Assembly (NCBI GenBank): GCA_027669155.1 | Contig: JAQEDR010000003.1 | Location: forward strand, 61,747-125,746 | Length of the DNA: 64,000 bases | Reading direction: 5' to 3' | Origin: Peptoniphilaceae bacterium AM52-5BH | GTDB taxonomy: Bacteria; Bacillota; Clostridia; Tissierellales; Peptoniphilaceae | In this document: piece after piece, positions 56,164 to 64,000 of the stretch | Numbering within the stretch: position 1 is the first letter of the stretch | How the letters are laid out: every line of letters starts with the position of its first letter | Translations under genes and position numbers: made by a program | Notes under the pieces: model-generated | What the model saw: only the letters and a program-made list of their open reading frames with translations | What the model was told of the DNA's origin: nothing | Databases searched by the model: none

Positions 56164-56267
56164 TATGCCAAAAATTAGAATGGATATTTTATTGTAAAAT
56201 TATAGTTTTCTATCTTGATATCGAAATTTGTAGGAAAGATTTTTCTAAAAATTTTTCATCTCACTAG

Positions 56268-56279
56268 TATAATAGCTAT
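56268..56279 (+). promoter_or_regulatory. -10 box directly before a start codon
   Basis: TATAAT at 56268-56273 places the transcription start about on the ATG at 56280. No ribosome binding site is visible, so the mRNA is probably leaderless. Confidence 0.5.
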
Positions 56280-57209
56280 ATGGAAATAAATAAAAAGCGT
56301 TATAAGGATCTGGATTCCTTTTTTAAGAGAAAGTTTCATAAGAAAGTGATTAAGCTTCCCTTGGATGGAGGATTTACTTGTCCTAATAGGGATGGGTCTC
56401 TTTCTTCCTTGGGATGCATTTATTGCTCCGACTCAGGTTCGGGAGAGTGGACTTTTAGAGAAAAGGGAAGAATATCTCGTCAAATTGCCTATCAGAAAAA
56501 TCTTCTGTCAAAGCCTGGTAGGGATGAGGCCTATATAGCCTATTTTCAAAATTTCACCAATACTTACGGGGATGGGGCTAAGATGAGAGAGATGTTTTAT
56601 GAGGCGATCTCTCAAGATGACATAGTAGGTCTTTTCATAGCTACTAGAGCAGATTGCTTATCTGATGAGGTTTTAGAGCTTTTGGATGAGCTAAAGGCAA
56701 AGACCTTTCTCGTAGTGGAGCTTGGTATGCAAAGCGTAAATAATAGGACGATTTCTCTAATAAATAGGGGCTATAGGCACGAGGAATTTGACAAAGGTTT
56801 ATTAAAACTTAAGAATTTGGGCATAAATATATTAGTCCATATTATTGTAGGTCTTCCTTATGAGGTTATGGGAGATTATCTGGCGGATATTTCCTATATT
56901 AATTCTAGAAAGATTTGGGGAGTCAAGATTCACAATCTTTATATTGAAAAGGGGACTAGGCTTTTAGATTTCTACGAGAAGGAAAATATAGCCTACAGGA
57001 TGGATAAGGATTCATATGTAGAAATCGTAGTAGCTATGCTTAGAAGACTTGATCCTGATGTAGTTATTAATAGACTTACAGGGGATGGTCTTAGGGAAAA
57101 AATCGCCTTTCCGGTATGGTCTAAGAATAAGGCGAAGATTTTGGCAACAATTGATAAGATGATGAAAGATAAAGATTATAGACAGGGGGATTTATGGGAA
57201 GAAAATTAG
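56280..57209 (+). CDS. Radical SAM protein, TIGR01212/YhcC family
   Basis: A 309-residue radical SAM enzyme. The cluster cysteines are in GFTCPNRDGSLSSLGCIYC with the long spacing (C-x11-C-x2-C) typical of YhcC/TIGR01212, related to Elp3-like tRNA-modifying proteins. YIAYFQNFTNTYGD, IATRADCLSDEVLELL, VELGMQSVNNRT and HIIVGLPYE follow the family. The reaction is not established. It overlaps the isochorismatase-like gene by 16 bases. Confidence 0.9.
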   Translation: MEINKKRYKDLDSFFKRKFHKKVIKLPLDGGFTCPNRDGSLSSLGCIYCSDSGSGEWTFREKGRISRQIAYQKNLLSKPGRDEAYIAYFQNFTNTYGDGAKMREMFYEAISQDDIVGLFIATRADCLSDEVLELLDELKAKTFLVVELGMQSVNNRTISLINRGYRHEEFDKGLLKLKNLGINILVHIIVGLPYEVMGDYLADISYINSRKIWGVKIHNLYIEKGTRLLDFYEKENIAYRMDKDSYVEIVVAMLRRLDPDVVINRLTGDGLREKIAFPVWSKNKAKILATIDKMMKDKDYRQGDLWEEN

Positions 57210-57793
57210 ACAGCAAGTTTTATATAAACTCATTAGAAGAAGATATTTATCAAAATAGGGAAAAGACTCTGCTACTCGTAGTAGATGAGCAACCAAAGCT
57301 AATGAAGACTATGGAAAATGGGGAGAAGACTCTAACAAATACCCTAACTCTCCTTAAGGCCTTTAAGGAATATGATATGAATTATCTTGCGACAGAGCAA
57401 TATCCAAAGGGCCTTGGCAGGAGCGATGATAGGCTTTTGGAATTGATTGAAGATGAGAAGATCTTTGCCAAGACTCTCTTCGATGCGGCTATCCCAGAAG
57501 TAGTAGATTATATTGAGAAAGAAGAAATTACCAAGGTCCTCGTAGTTGGAGCAGAAGGACATGTTTGCATCTACCAAACAGTAAGGAGCTTACTCGATAT
57601 GGGTCTTGAAGTTTTCCTAGTAGAAGATGCAGTATCTTCCTTTACAGAAGAACTTAAGGCGACAGCCCTAACAAGCCTCGGGCAAATGGGTGCAGTTCTT
57701 GTAAATACCGAGATGGTTTTATTCGATATAGCAAGAGATTCCAAGGATCCTCATTTTAAATTTATTTCGAATTTGGTTAAGAGCTTAAGATAA
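57194..57793 (+). CDS. Isochorismatase-like cysteine hydrolase
   Basis: A 199-residue hydrolase. The catalytic triad is readable as D in LLVVDEQ, K in KIFAKTLFDA and C in GAEGHVCIYQTVRSL, with the family ending DAVSSFTEELKATAL. Family members hydrolyse amides such as nicotinamide, ureides or carbamoyl sarcosine; the substrate is open. Encoded overlapping the radical SAM gene, behind AGGGGGA. Confidence 0.9.
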   Translation: MGRKLDSKFYINSLEEDIYQNREKTLLLVVDEQPKLMKTMENGEKTLTNTLTLLKAFKEYDMNYLATEQYPKGLGRSDDRLLELIEDEKIFAKTLFDAAIPEVVDYIEKEEITKVLVVGAEGHVCIYQTVRSLLDMGLEVFLVEDAVSSFTEELKATALTSLGQMGAVLVNTEMVLFDIARDSKDPHFKFISNLVKSLR

Positions 57794-57884
57794 TATATAT
57801 TTCTTTACTGGGTCTTCTGATGTATTGTAGATTTTTTTGTGGTAAGTATCCATTAATGATATAATTTATACAAAAGGAGGCTCT

Positions 57885-58649
57885 ATGAAAAGAGAATACA
57901 AATTATCATCTATAGTTATAATTCAATTTATTGGAATTCTAGTTGCTATTATAACTAGCACTTTATTTGAATATATAAGCAAGGATTCAACTGTATTGTC
58001 TGTGATTGCAGGAGTAATTACATCTCTAATTTCTCTTTTGTTTCAATTTGCCATAGCTAGTGGACTAATAAGAAACAGAATGGGATCTGTTGGAGAGTAT
58101 CTTGATCAAATAAATCTGATTACAGGAAGAATCATCCTTATAAATATCATAGTATCATTGATTGTTAGTATATTTACTATATCTATTGGGCTTTTGGGTG
58201 GAGGAGTAGTCTTTGTCCAAAATATAATAGCTAATGGTATAGGAAAAAGCATTGGTATGATACTTACAGTTATTTTGATCGCTATAGTATCCTTGGTCTT
58301 TTCAATTCTTGTAACCTACACTAACTTTTATCTTGCTGATAAGCTAGTAGGAAATGAAAGAAAGGAAAGCCTTAAGGAATCTATAAATAATATTTTTAAA
58401 ATAGGTAAAGATCTTGCTGGAAAGACTATTATGGTATATCTAAAATATTTAATAATTCCAATCATCATAGCACTCGTTATTGTTATACTTATGATGACTT
58501 GGAGAGGATCTGATGCAGGAATGGGATTTATCTTACTTCTAAGTATCTTGTCCCTCTTAGCTGTAGTCTATGGGACCTTTGCTTCAGCAATAGTTCTTGC
58601 GAGATTATCTGATAACTATCTTGATTATGTAGAAGAAAACGAAATTTAA
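57885..58649 (+). CDS. Six-helix membrane protein of unknown function
   Basis: A 254-residue polytopic protein; hydrophobic segments include IVIIQFIGILVAIITSTLF, VLSVIAGVITSLISLLFQFA, IILINIIVSLIVSIFTISIG, MILTVILIAIVSLVFSILV, YLIIPIIIALVIVILMM and FILLLSILSLLAVVYGTFAS. The layout resembles DUF975-type membrane proteins but I cannot confirm it. AAAGGAGG precedes the ATG and a TATAAT lies about 25 bases upstream. Single-gene unit with a strong terminator. Confidence 0.75.
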   Translation: MKREYKLSSIVIIQFIGILVAIITSTLFEYISKDSTVLSVIAGVITSLISLLFQFAIASGLIRNRMGSVGEYLDQINLITGRIILINIIVSLIVSIFTISIGLLGGGVVFVQNIIANGIGKSIGMILTVILIAIVSLVFSILVTYTNFYLADKLVGNERKESLKESINNIFKIGKDLAGKTIMVYLKYLIIPIIIALVIVILMMTWRGSDAGMGFILLLSILSLLAVVYGTFASAIVLARLSDNYLDYVEENEI

Positions 58650-58664
58650 TAAGTGAAAAACAAT

Positions 58665-58740
58665 AGACGAGCTATTATGAAGAGCCTCAAAGTTAGGACA
58701 AAATCTAACTTAAGAAGGACTGTTTAAAGCTCGTCTTTTT
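58665..58740 (+). terminator. Two-tier hairpin terminator
   Basis: AGACGAGCT (58665-58673) pairs with AGCTCGTCT (58728-58736), enclosing a second hairpin AGTTAG/CTAACT (58691-58710); TTTTT follows. Confidence 0.85.
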
Positions 58741-58750
58741 CTGTAGTAAT

Positions 58751-60283
58751 TTAATTAATCTGAGAGGCTTTTCCCTCTTTTCTTAACTTTTCTAGTTGGT
58801 TAAGGGCAAAGTCTTGGGATTCTTTTGGTGCCTTGGCCATTTTCTTCATCTTTGTTTTTCCAAATAAATTTGTATAAGATCCATCTGCCCAGAAGATATT
58901 TCTCTTAAGAAGGGCTGTGACAAGAGCAAAGATTGGATTTAGGAGATTGACAAAGGCAAAAGGGAAAAAGCTTAGAGGGCTTACTCCCAAAGTCTTCATC
59001 TGATAGGCCCCACAGGCAGTCCACGGAAACATTACCGCCCACAAGGTACCAGCATCTTCGAGAGTTCTTGAAAGCATATTTCGAGAAAGACCTAGCTCAT
59101 CGTACTTATCTTCATAGAGTGGAGCAGGAACTCCAATGCCTAGGAACTGATCGCACATAGTCGCATCACAGAAAATCGATGTGACCATGGTAAGAAAGAC
59201 AAGGCCTCCTACGGAATTGATCTTCTCCTTAAGGTGTGCGAAGAGTCTTTCGATAATCCCAGCTCTCTCCAAGGCTCCACCGAAGGATACTGCAAGTAAG
59301 ATGAGATTGACCGTCCACATTTGATTGTCCATACCACCCTTGGAAAGAGCCATATCCACGAACTCATTGCCTGTCTCTATGTCTGGGCCGTAGTGAATAA
59401 TGGCGAAGATTTCCGCAAGACTTCTTTGTTTTTGAAAGATCATAGAAAAGATTAGACCCACAAAAACAGAAATCATAACTCCAGCAAGGCCCTCAATCCT
59501 TAACACACAAACTAGAATTATCAAAAGGATTGGCAAAAGAACTAGGGGATTTAAGTTAAAATTGCTAGCAAGCACCGCCTTTATCCCTTCTGCGATATTT
59601 GGATCGTAATTTGTAACATCAATCCTAAGAGAAATAATGCTATAAAGGATAAGGGCTATTAAGAAGACTGGTCCTGTTGTAGAAATCATAGCAGTAACGT
59701 GGTCGAAAAGCCCAGTCTTTGCTACACCAGCAGCAAGGTTTGTGGTATCTGATAGGGGAGAGAACTTATCTCCAATATAGGAACCAGAGATTACCATGCC
59801 TGCTGTTATAGCAGGGCTAATCCCAAGGCCTTGACCTATAGTCATAAAAGCAATACCGATTGTCGCTGTAGCAGTCCAAGAAGATCCACAAGCAAGGCCA
59901 ACAAGAGCTGTGATGATACATCCAACTGGGAGGAAGAACTTAGGACTTAGGAAGGTCAAACCATAATAGATAAGAGCAGGAATAGTTCCTGAAATCATAA
60001 AGGAAGAAATCAAAAGCCCAACAGTTAGAAGAATCAAAATCGCATCAAGAGTTGTCCTAATACGATCAATCATCCCATCGACCATTTCCCTAAAAGTTCT
60101 TCCACAAACGAGTCCCACAAGGCATGCCACGACGATTCCCAAAATAAGAGGAAGGTGGGCAGCATCGTAAATATTTTCTCCGCCTTCCTTGGCGAAGGCA
60201 AAGACATAAATCATCAATGATATCATAGTTATAATTGGCAAGATTGCCTCAAACAAAGAGGGAAGCCTAAAATCTTTTTTCAT
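58751..60283 (-). CDS. nhaC: Na+/H+ antiporter, NhaC family
   Basis: A 510-residue exchanger with about 12 helices for sodium and pH homeostasis. NhaC/ArsB-fold segments: CGSSWTATATIGIAFMTIGQ, VISGSYIGDKFSPLSDTTNLAAGV, AVSFGGALERAGIIERLF and SRTLEDAGTLWAVMFPWTACG. Start ATG 60283 behind GGAGGA; seven residues further upstream are possible but not supported. In a sodium-symporter-rich organism it would maintain the gradient used by the purine and amino-acid carriers. Confidence 0.94.
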   Translation of the reverse strand: MKKDFRLPSLFEAILPIITMISLMIYVFAFAKEGGENIYDAAHLPLILGIVVACLVGLVCGRTFREMVDGMIDRIRTTLDAILILLTVGLLISSFMISGTIPALIYYGLTFLSPKFFLPVGCIITALVGLACGSSWTATATIGIAFMTIGQGLGISPAITAGMVISGSYIGDKFSPLSDTTNLAAGVAKTGLFDHVTAMISTTGPVFLIALILYSIISLRIDVTNYDPNIAEGIKAVLASNFNLNPLVLLPILLIILVCVLRIEGLAGVMISVFVGLIFSMIFQKQRSLAEIFAIIHYGPDIETGNEFVDMALSKGGMDNQMWTVNLILLAVSFGGALERAGIIERLFAHLKEKINSVGGLVFLTMVTSIFCDATMCDQFLGIGVPAPLYEDKYDELGLSRNMLSRTLEDAGTLWAVMFPWTACGAYQMKTLGVSPLSFFPFAFVNLLNPIFALVTALLKRNIFWADGSYTNLFGKTKMKKMAKAPKESQDFALNQLEKLRKEGKASQIN

Positions 60284-60342
60284 AATAAGTCCTCCATAAA
60301 ACATATTAGCGTGATAAATTAACTAAGTATATCCTACAATAA

Positions 60343-60360
60343 ATTGACAAAGATGTCAAT
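60343..60360 (-). promoter_or_regulatory. Inverted repeat over the likely nhaC -35
   Basis: ATTGACA-4-TGTCAAT is a perfect inverted repeat; on the minus strand it contains a TTGACA followed 17 bases later by TAGGAT. A regulator could bind here. Confidence 0.4.
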
Positions 60361-60555
60361 ATATAATTTCATATAATAACTAGCTATCATGATAAATTGG
60401 ATTTAATAGTAGAAATCGGCATTGATTTTCTGTGCTGGAAATCCTCTTAGGGAAAATTATTGATTTATTTTCTTCTTGTTATAAAATATGAGTGAAAGTT
60501 GTTTTTGAAATTGTCAAAGTTAAATACTTATTAGAAAAATATATATAGACTATAG

Positions 60556-60583
60556 TTGATTTTAAATGTATAAGTGCTATACT
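60556..60583 (+). promoter_or_regulatory. Promoter of trkA-trkH
   Basis: TTGATT (60556-60561), 16 bases, TATACT (60578-60583), 20 bases before the trkA start. Confidence 0.7.
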
Positions 60584-60603
60584 TAAGTGATCTAGGAGGA
60601 AGT

Positions 60604-61971
60604 ATGAATATTATAATACTGGGAGCTGGTAAGGTCGGATCGTATCTTACGAGCGATTTGGCCGATGAAGGCCACGATATTTTAGTAATAGATCACGACA
60701 AGGACGTCCTAGACAGGCTCCTTGCTGCCAATGATGTTATGGGAATTGTTGGAGATGGAAGGGACCCTGAGGTCTTAATCGATGCGAATGTGGGAGATTG
60801 TGATTTGTTTATTGCAATCACCTTATCTGATGATGTAAATTTAATCGCTTCAACCATGGCCAAAAAGCTAGGGGCTAAAAATATAATCATTAGGCTACGA
60901 GACCCTCAATATATGAAGCAGAAGGAAATAATAGAGGAGATTACATCAGCGACAAGGATAGTCAATCCAGAATCTATAGCGGCTAAGGATATCCAAAGAG
61001 CCCTTAAGTATTCTCACGCCCTAAATGTCGAAGGATTTTTCAGAGATCAGGCTATAATGATGGAGATTGTTATATCGGAAGATTCAAGGCTCGCTGGATC
61101 TAGGATATCCGACCTTAACGCTTATTCTGCCAATTATCACACCCTTATTGGCATTGTAAATAATAATGGCAAAATCTACATTCCTCACGGCTCCTACGTT
61201 CTTGAAAAGGGGGAGAAGATCTACGTTATTGGTGAGAAGGAAGGCGTGGATAGGTTCTACAAGCAGGAGGTTCTCGATAGATATGAGATAAAAAATGTCC
61301 TAATCATTGGAGCAGGCTCAATTTCTGATCATCTAACAGGTCTTCTTTTGGAGAGGGGCTTTGGAGTAACTCTTGTGGAAATCGATAAGGAAAAGGCAGA
61401 AGCTTTTAGCGAAAAGTACTCTGATGCTATTGTAATTAATGCTGATGGGTCTGATCCTGAAGTACTTGAAGAAGTAAGGGTTGATACCTTTGATGCTATG
61501 GTTTGTCTTACAGGTATGGATGAGGAAAATATCCTGATTTCCTTACTAGGCAAGAAATATGGTATTGAAAAAATAATATCCAAGGTAAATAGGATCAAGC
61601 TTATCAAGATGACTGGAATTTTAGATATAGATACAACCTTCACACCAAAAAGGGCTGCCAGTGATGTTATCAATAGGATTATAAGAAGTAAGGAAAATGC
61701 TCGTGGATCTTCTATCACTTCTCTATATAGACTAGAGGATGATGAGGTAGAGGTTATAGAGTTTGCCGCAATTGAACATTCAGAAATCTTTGGCAAGAAG
61801 TTAAAAGACTTAAATATTAGGGAAGATACCTTGATTGCTTGTATAAAACACGAAGAAAGAGATGGTGCAATCGAAGTACCAAACGGTAATTCTATGATTT
61901 CTCTGGGAGATAGGGTTTTGGTTATTACTACAAATCACAGCTTCCAAACCATAGATGATATAGTGGAGTAG
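60604..61971 (+). CDS. trkA: Potassium uptake regulatory subunit
   Basis: A 455-residue cytoplasmic gating protein with two RCK units. First nucleotide site IIILGAGKVGSYLTSDLADE with IVGDGRDPEVL; second NVLIIGAGSISDHLTGLLLE with INADGSDPEVLEE. Each Rossmann domain is followed by a RCK_C domain (about 135-220 and 365-455). Start ATG 60604 behind AGGAGGA; an upstream ATG (60574) precedes the ribosome binding site. trkH follows after 2 bases. Confidence 0.95.
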   Translation: MNIIILGAGKVGSYLTSDLADEGHDILVIDHDKDVLDRLLAANDVMGIVGDGRDPEVLIDANVGDCDLFIAITLSDDVNLIASTMAKKLGAKNIIIRLRDPQYMKQKEIIEEITSATRIVNPESIAAKDIQRALKYSHALNVEGFFRDQAIMMEIVISEDSRLAGSRISDLNAYSANYHTLIGIVNNNGKIYIPHGSYVLEKGEKIYVIGEKEGVDRFYKQEVLDRYEIKNVLIIGAGSISDHLTGLLLERGFGVTLVEIDKEKAEAFSEKYSDAIVINADGSDPEVLEEVRVDTFDAMVCLTGMDEENILISLLGKKYGIEKIISKVNRIKLIKMTGILDIDTTFTPKRAASDVINRIIRSKENARGSSITSLYRLEDDEVEVIEFAAIEHSEIFGKKLKDLNIREDTLIACIKHEERDGAIEVPNGNSMISLGDRVLVITTNHSFQTIDDIVE

Positions 61972-61973
61972 AT

Positions 61974-63431
61974 ATGAACGGATCAGTAGTTAAATATACT
62001 ATAGGAAGACTAATGCAAGTTTTGGCAATGCTTATGATTGTTCCCTTGCTTGTAGGTCTAATCTATAGGGAAAGTTTAATAGATTTAAGAAATTTTGCAA
62101 TACCAATTGTACTATCCTTTGCTTTGGGAACTTTTTTAACAAGAACTGGTTCATCTAAGGGGCATATATTTACCAAAGAGGCCATGTTTATTACAGCTTC
62201 TTGCTGGATGATATTTTCTCTAGTGGGAGCAATCCCTCTTTATCTAACAGCAAGCAATTATCCAAGTTTTGTCGATGCCTTTTTTGAGATGGCAAGTGGA
62301 TTTACAACTTGTGGAGCTTCAGTTGCATCTAATGTAGAGCTTCTTCCTCATTCGATACTTATCTGGAGATCTTTCTCCCACTTTATTGGAGGAATGGGAA
62401 TCTTGGTATTTACTCTGGCTATAATGCCAAAGGCCAATAAGGAGTCATCTTCCCTAATGCAAGCGGAAGTACCAGGACCAACCTTCGGCAAGATCACACC
62501 CAAATTATCCCACACAGCAAGAGTCCTATATCTTATGTATATAGCCCTTACTATAATTACAATAATCTTTCTTCTATTTGGAGGAATGAATTTATTCGAT
62601 TCTATAATTCACGCTATGGGAACTGCTGGAACTGGTGGATTTTCCAATAAGGCATCATCTATAGGTTATTACAATTCGAGATATATTGAAATAGTCCTAT
62701 CTATAGCAATGCTTGCCTTCGGTATCAATTTCAACATTTATTATTTTTCACTTATAAGATCAGTTAAGCAAGCTATAAAAAGTGAGGAGCTTTATTGGTA
62801 TTTGGGCATAGTGCTAGCCACATCTGTACTCATATTTTTCAATATAAGAAGCATGTACGATAGTTCGTTTTTTACTGGGGTTACTTCACTATTTACAGTA
62901 TCTTCGATAATAACTACGACAGGATACGTATCCCTAGACTACGGGACTTGGCCACTTTTTTCTAGACATATCCTGATATTTTTGATGTTCGTGGGTGGTT
63001 GTGCAGGATCAACTGCAGGTGGAATAAAAGTTTCTAGATTTGTTGTATTATTTAAATCAGCCATAAATCAAATAAGAAAAGCCCTAAACCCACTTAGGGT
63101 AAGTGTAAACAAGATGGATGGCAAAAGAGTAGACAAGGAAGTAGAAGAATCCATAAACAGATACATCCTAGTTTATATATTCTTGTTTATAATATTTATG
63201 CTAGTAGTAACTCTCGAAACAAATAACTTCGAATCAGCCTTCTCAGCAGTAGCTACAACCTACAACAACGTAGGCCCAGGACTAATTGACTTCGGACCAG
63301 TAACAAGCTTTGAAGCAATGAGCAAACTATCAAAACTAACCCTAACCTTCGCCATGCTGTTTGGTAGGTTGGAATTATATCCAATGATACTCTTGTTTTC
63401 GGCGGATACTTATAGGAATATTAGGAAGTAG
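61974..63431 (+). CDS. trkH: Potassium uptake membrane subunit
   Basis: A 485-residue channel-like subunit with four pore repeats: FTTCGASVASN, MGTAGTGGFSNKAS, TTTGYVSLDYG and ATTYNNVGPGLIDFG, the glycines forming the selectivity filter. LMFVGGCAGSTAGGIKVSRF is a diagnostic block. Works with the TrkA gating ring. Its stop is followed at once by a copy of the long 3' repeat. Confidence 0.95.
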   Translation: MNGSVVKYTIGRLMQVLAMLMIVPLLVGLIYRESLIDLRNFAIPIVLSFALGTFLTRTGSSKGHIFTKEAMFITASCWMIFSLVGAIPLYLTASNYPSFVDAFFEMASGFTTCGASVASNVELLPHSILIWRSFSHFIGGMGILVFTLAIMPKANKESSSLMQAEVPGPTFGKITPKLSHTARVLYLMYIALTIITIIFLLFGGMNLFDSIIHAMGTAGTGGFSNKASSIGYYNSRYIEIVLSIAMLAFGINFNIYYFSLIRSVKQAIKSEELYWYLGIVLATSVLIFFNIRSMYDSSFFTGVTSLFTVSSIITTTGYVSLDYGTWPLFSRHILIFLMFVGGCAGSTAGGIKVSRFVVLFKSAINQIRKALNPLRVSVNKMDGKRVDKEVEESINRYILVYIFLFIIFMLVVTLETNNFESAFSAVATTYNNVGPGLIDFGPVTSFEAMSKLSKLTLTFAMLFGRLELYPMILLFSADTYRNIRK

Positions 63432-63870
63432 GGGAGATATTTTTTCTTAAATATCTGAGACTAAAAGTGTTTTAGATTTTATTTATCCTTATATTAGAAT
63501 ATACTTTTTTATGAAGGTGTCCCTTCGAACCTTTGGGGGAACGCTAAGGGGGCGGCAGAGGCCCCCTCCAGCTTTCCCCCAAACCCCCTTTTCCCTCACC
63601 CCCTCTGCTCCTAAAGCGGAGTGCGGAAAAGGTCGATTTGCTACGCAAATCTTTGTTGGTAGGGGGATCCCTTCGATTGAATAATTCTTGGATTTAACAA
63701 TGTCTAATCTCCGTCTCTCTAAAAATCGATAACTCGCTAACGCTCAAACAAATCGATTTTCTTAACGAGAGACTTGATTAGACATTTCTACTCGTCCACT
63801 GGGAAGGGAAGAGGTAAGCTTTGCATTTGGCAAAGCATATCATGTTTTTATTTTATACAGTAGATATTTA
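63432..63870 (+). repeat. Long 3'-end repeat, copy after trkH
   Basis: Starts with AGATATTT-6-AAATATCT (63435-63456) and GAGACTAAAA, then CCCTTCGAACC, GCTAAGGGGGCGGCAGAGGC, CCCCCTCTGCTCCTAAAGCG, GATTTGCTACGCAAATC, and the nested hairpin 63701-63784. No gene is visible from here to the window end. Confidence 0.8.
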
Positions 63871-64000
63871 AGAGATTCTGATGTAGCGAAGCTACGAAGA
63901 ATTTTTCTATATTTTTAGATAAGAATGCACTATATAATTTAGCATATTGGATTGTCAACACCTAATTGTACAATCTAAAATCGAACGCACTAATCTAAGA

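Overview
The window is low-GC (my estimate is mid-30s percent), Gram-positive-type chromosomal DNA. Ribosome binding sites are strong (AAAGGAGG type), GTG and TTG starts are frequent, and genes are tightly coupled by overlaps. Gene content (AsnA, NhaC, BrnQ, TrkAH, EcfA1A2T-TruA, alanine dehydrogenase, a Mo-hydroxylase purine cluster) suggests an anaerobic Firmicute of the Tissierellia/Peptoniphilaceae, Anaerococcus-like. That assignment is inference from style and gene content. I see no rRNA, tRNA or CRISPR array.

Region by region. 1-5300 is accessory DNA: the 3' end of a membrane protein gene, a KilA-N protein gene carrying a 28-bp perfect palindrome, a decayed SMC-like ATPase, a possible small RNA with three degenerate repeats and a terminator, an AAA/DUF4143 ATPase, and a tandem block of REP-like repeats. 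5375-6385 is asnA (minus strand). 6529-12377 is one tightly packed operon for molybdate uptake (modABC) and molybdenum cofactor synthesis (moaA, moaC, a MOSC protein, a MoeA-like protein, mogA). A long structured-RNA candidate follows it. 12767-13459 is a GntR/FCD repressor, divergent from 13657-31011, the anaerobic purine (uric acid/xanthine) degradation cluster: ygeX, ygeW, ygeY, a sodium:solute symporter, carbamate kinase, ygfK, ssnA, two xanthine/uracil permeases and the three-subunit xanthine dehydrogenase.

How these work together: ModABC and the Moa/Mog proteins supply the molybdenum cofactor that the XdhABC hydroxylase needs. The permeases bring purines in. The YgeX/YgeW/YgeY/SsnA enzymes open and dismantle the ring to diaminopropionate, pyruvate, ammonia and carbamoyl groups, and carbamate kinase harvests ATP. 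The GntR protein is the obvious local regulator. Its divergent promoter region has a perfect TTGACA-17-TATAAT promoter with a GTGATATATCAC palindrome at the start site. Two genes of this cluster (xdhA and the first permease) carry single-base frameshifts. YgfK lacks the usual NAD(P)H-binding domain.

31662-41821 is housekeeping: an RNA methyltransferase, an L,D-transpeptidase with a probable ATT start, the ECF transporter module with truA, a DUF4097 protein and recQ. 42012-43217 looks like a small foreign two-gene cassette between imperfect direct repeats. 43467-47500 holds BrnQ and an ArsR-controlled zinc/cadmium efflux operon. 48179-52953 is uvrB-uvrA. 53989-63431 holds a HAD phosphatase, alanine dehydrogenase, a radical SAM protein, an isochorismatase-like hydrolase, a membrane protein, NhaC and TrkA-TrkH.

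Repeats are the other theme. They include REP-like hairpins around TCTCGA/TCGAGA, a small inverted-repeat element inserted into transcription terminators with 18-20 bp direct repeats, and a long repeat (about 400 bp) that starts exactly at the stop codons of uvrA, the HAD gene and trkH and always points in the direction of transcription.
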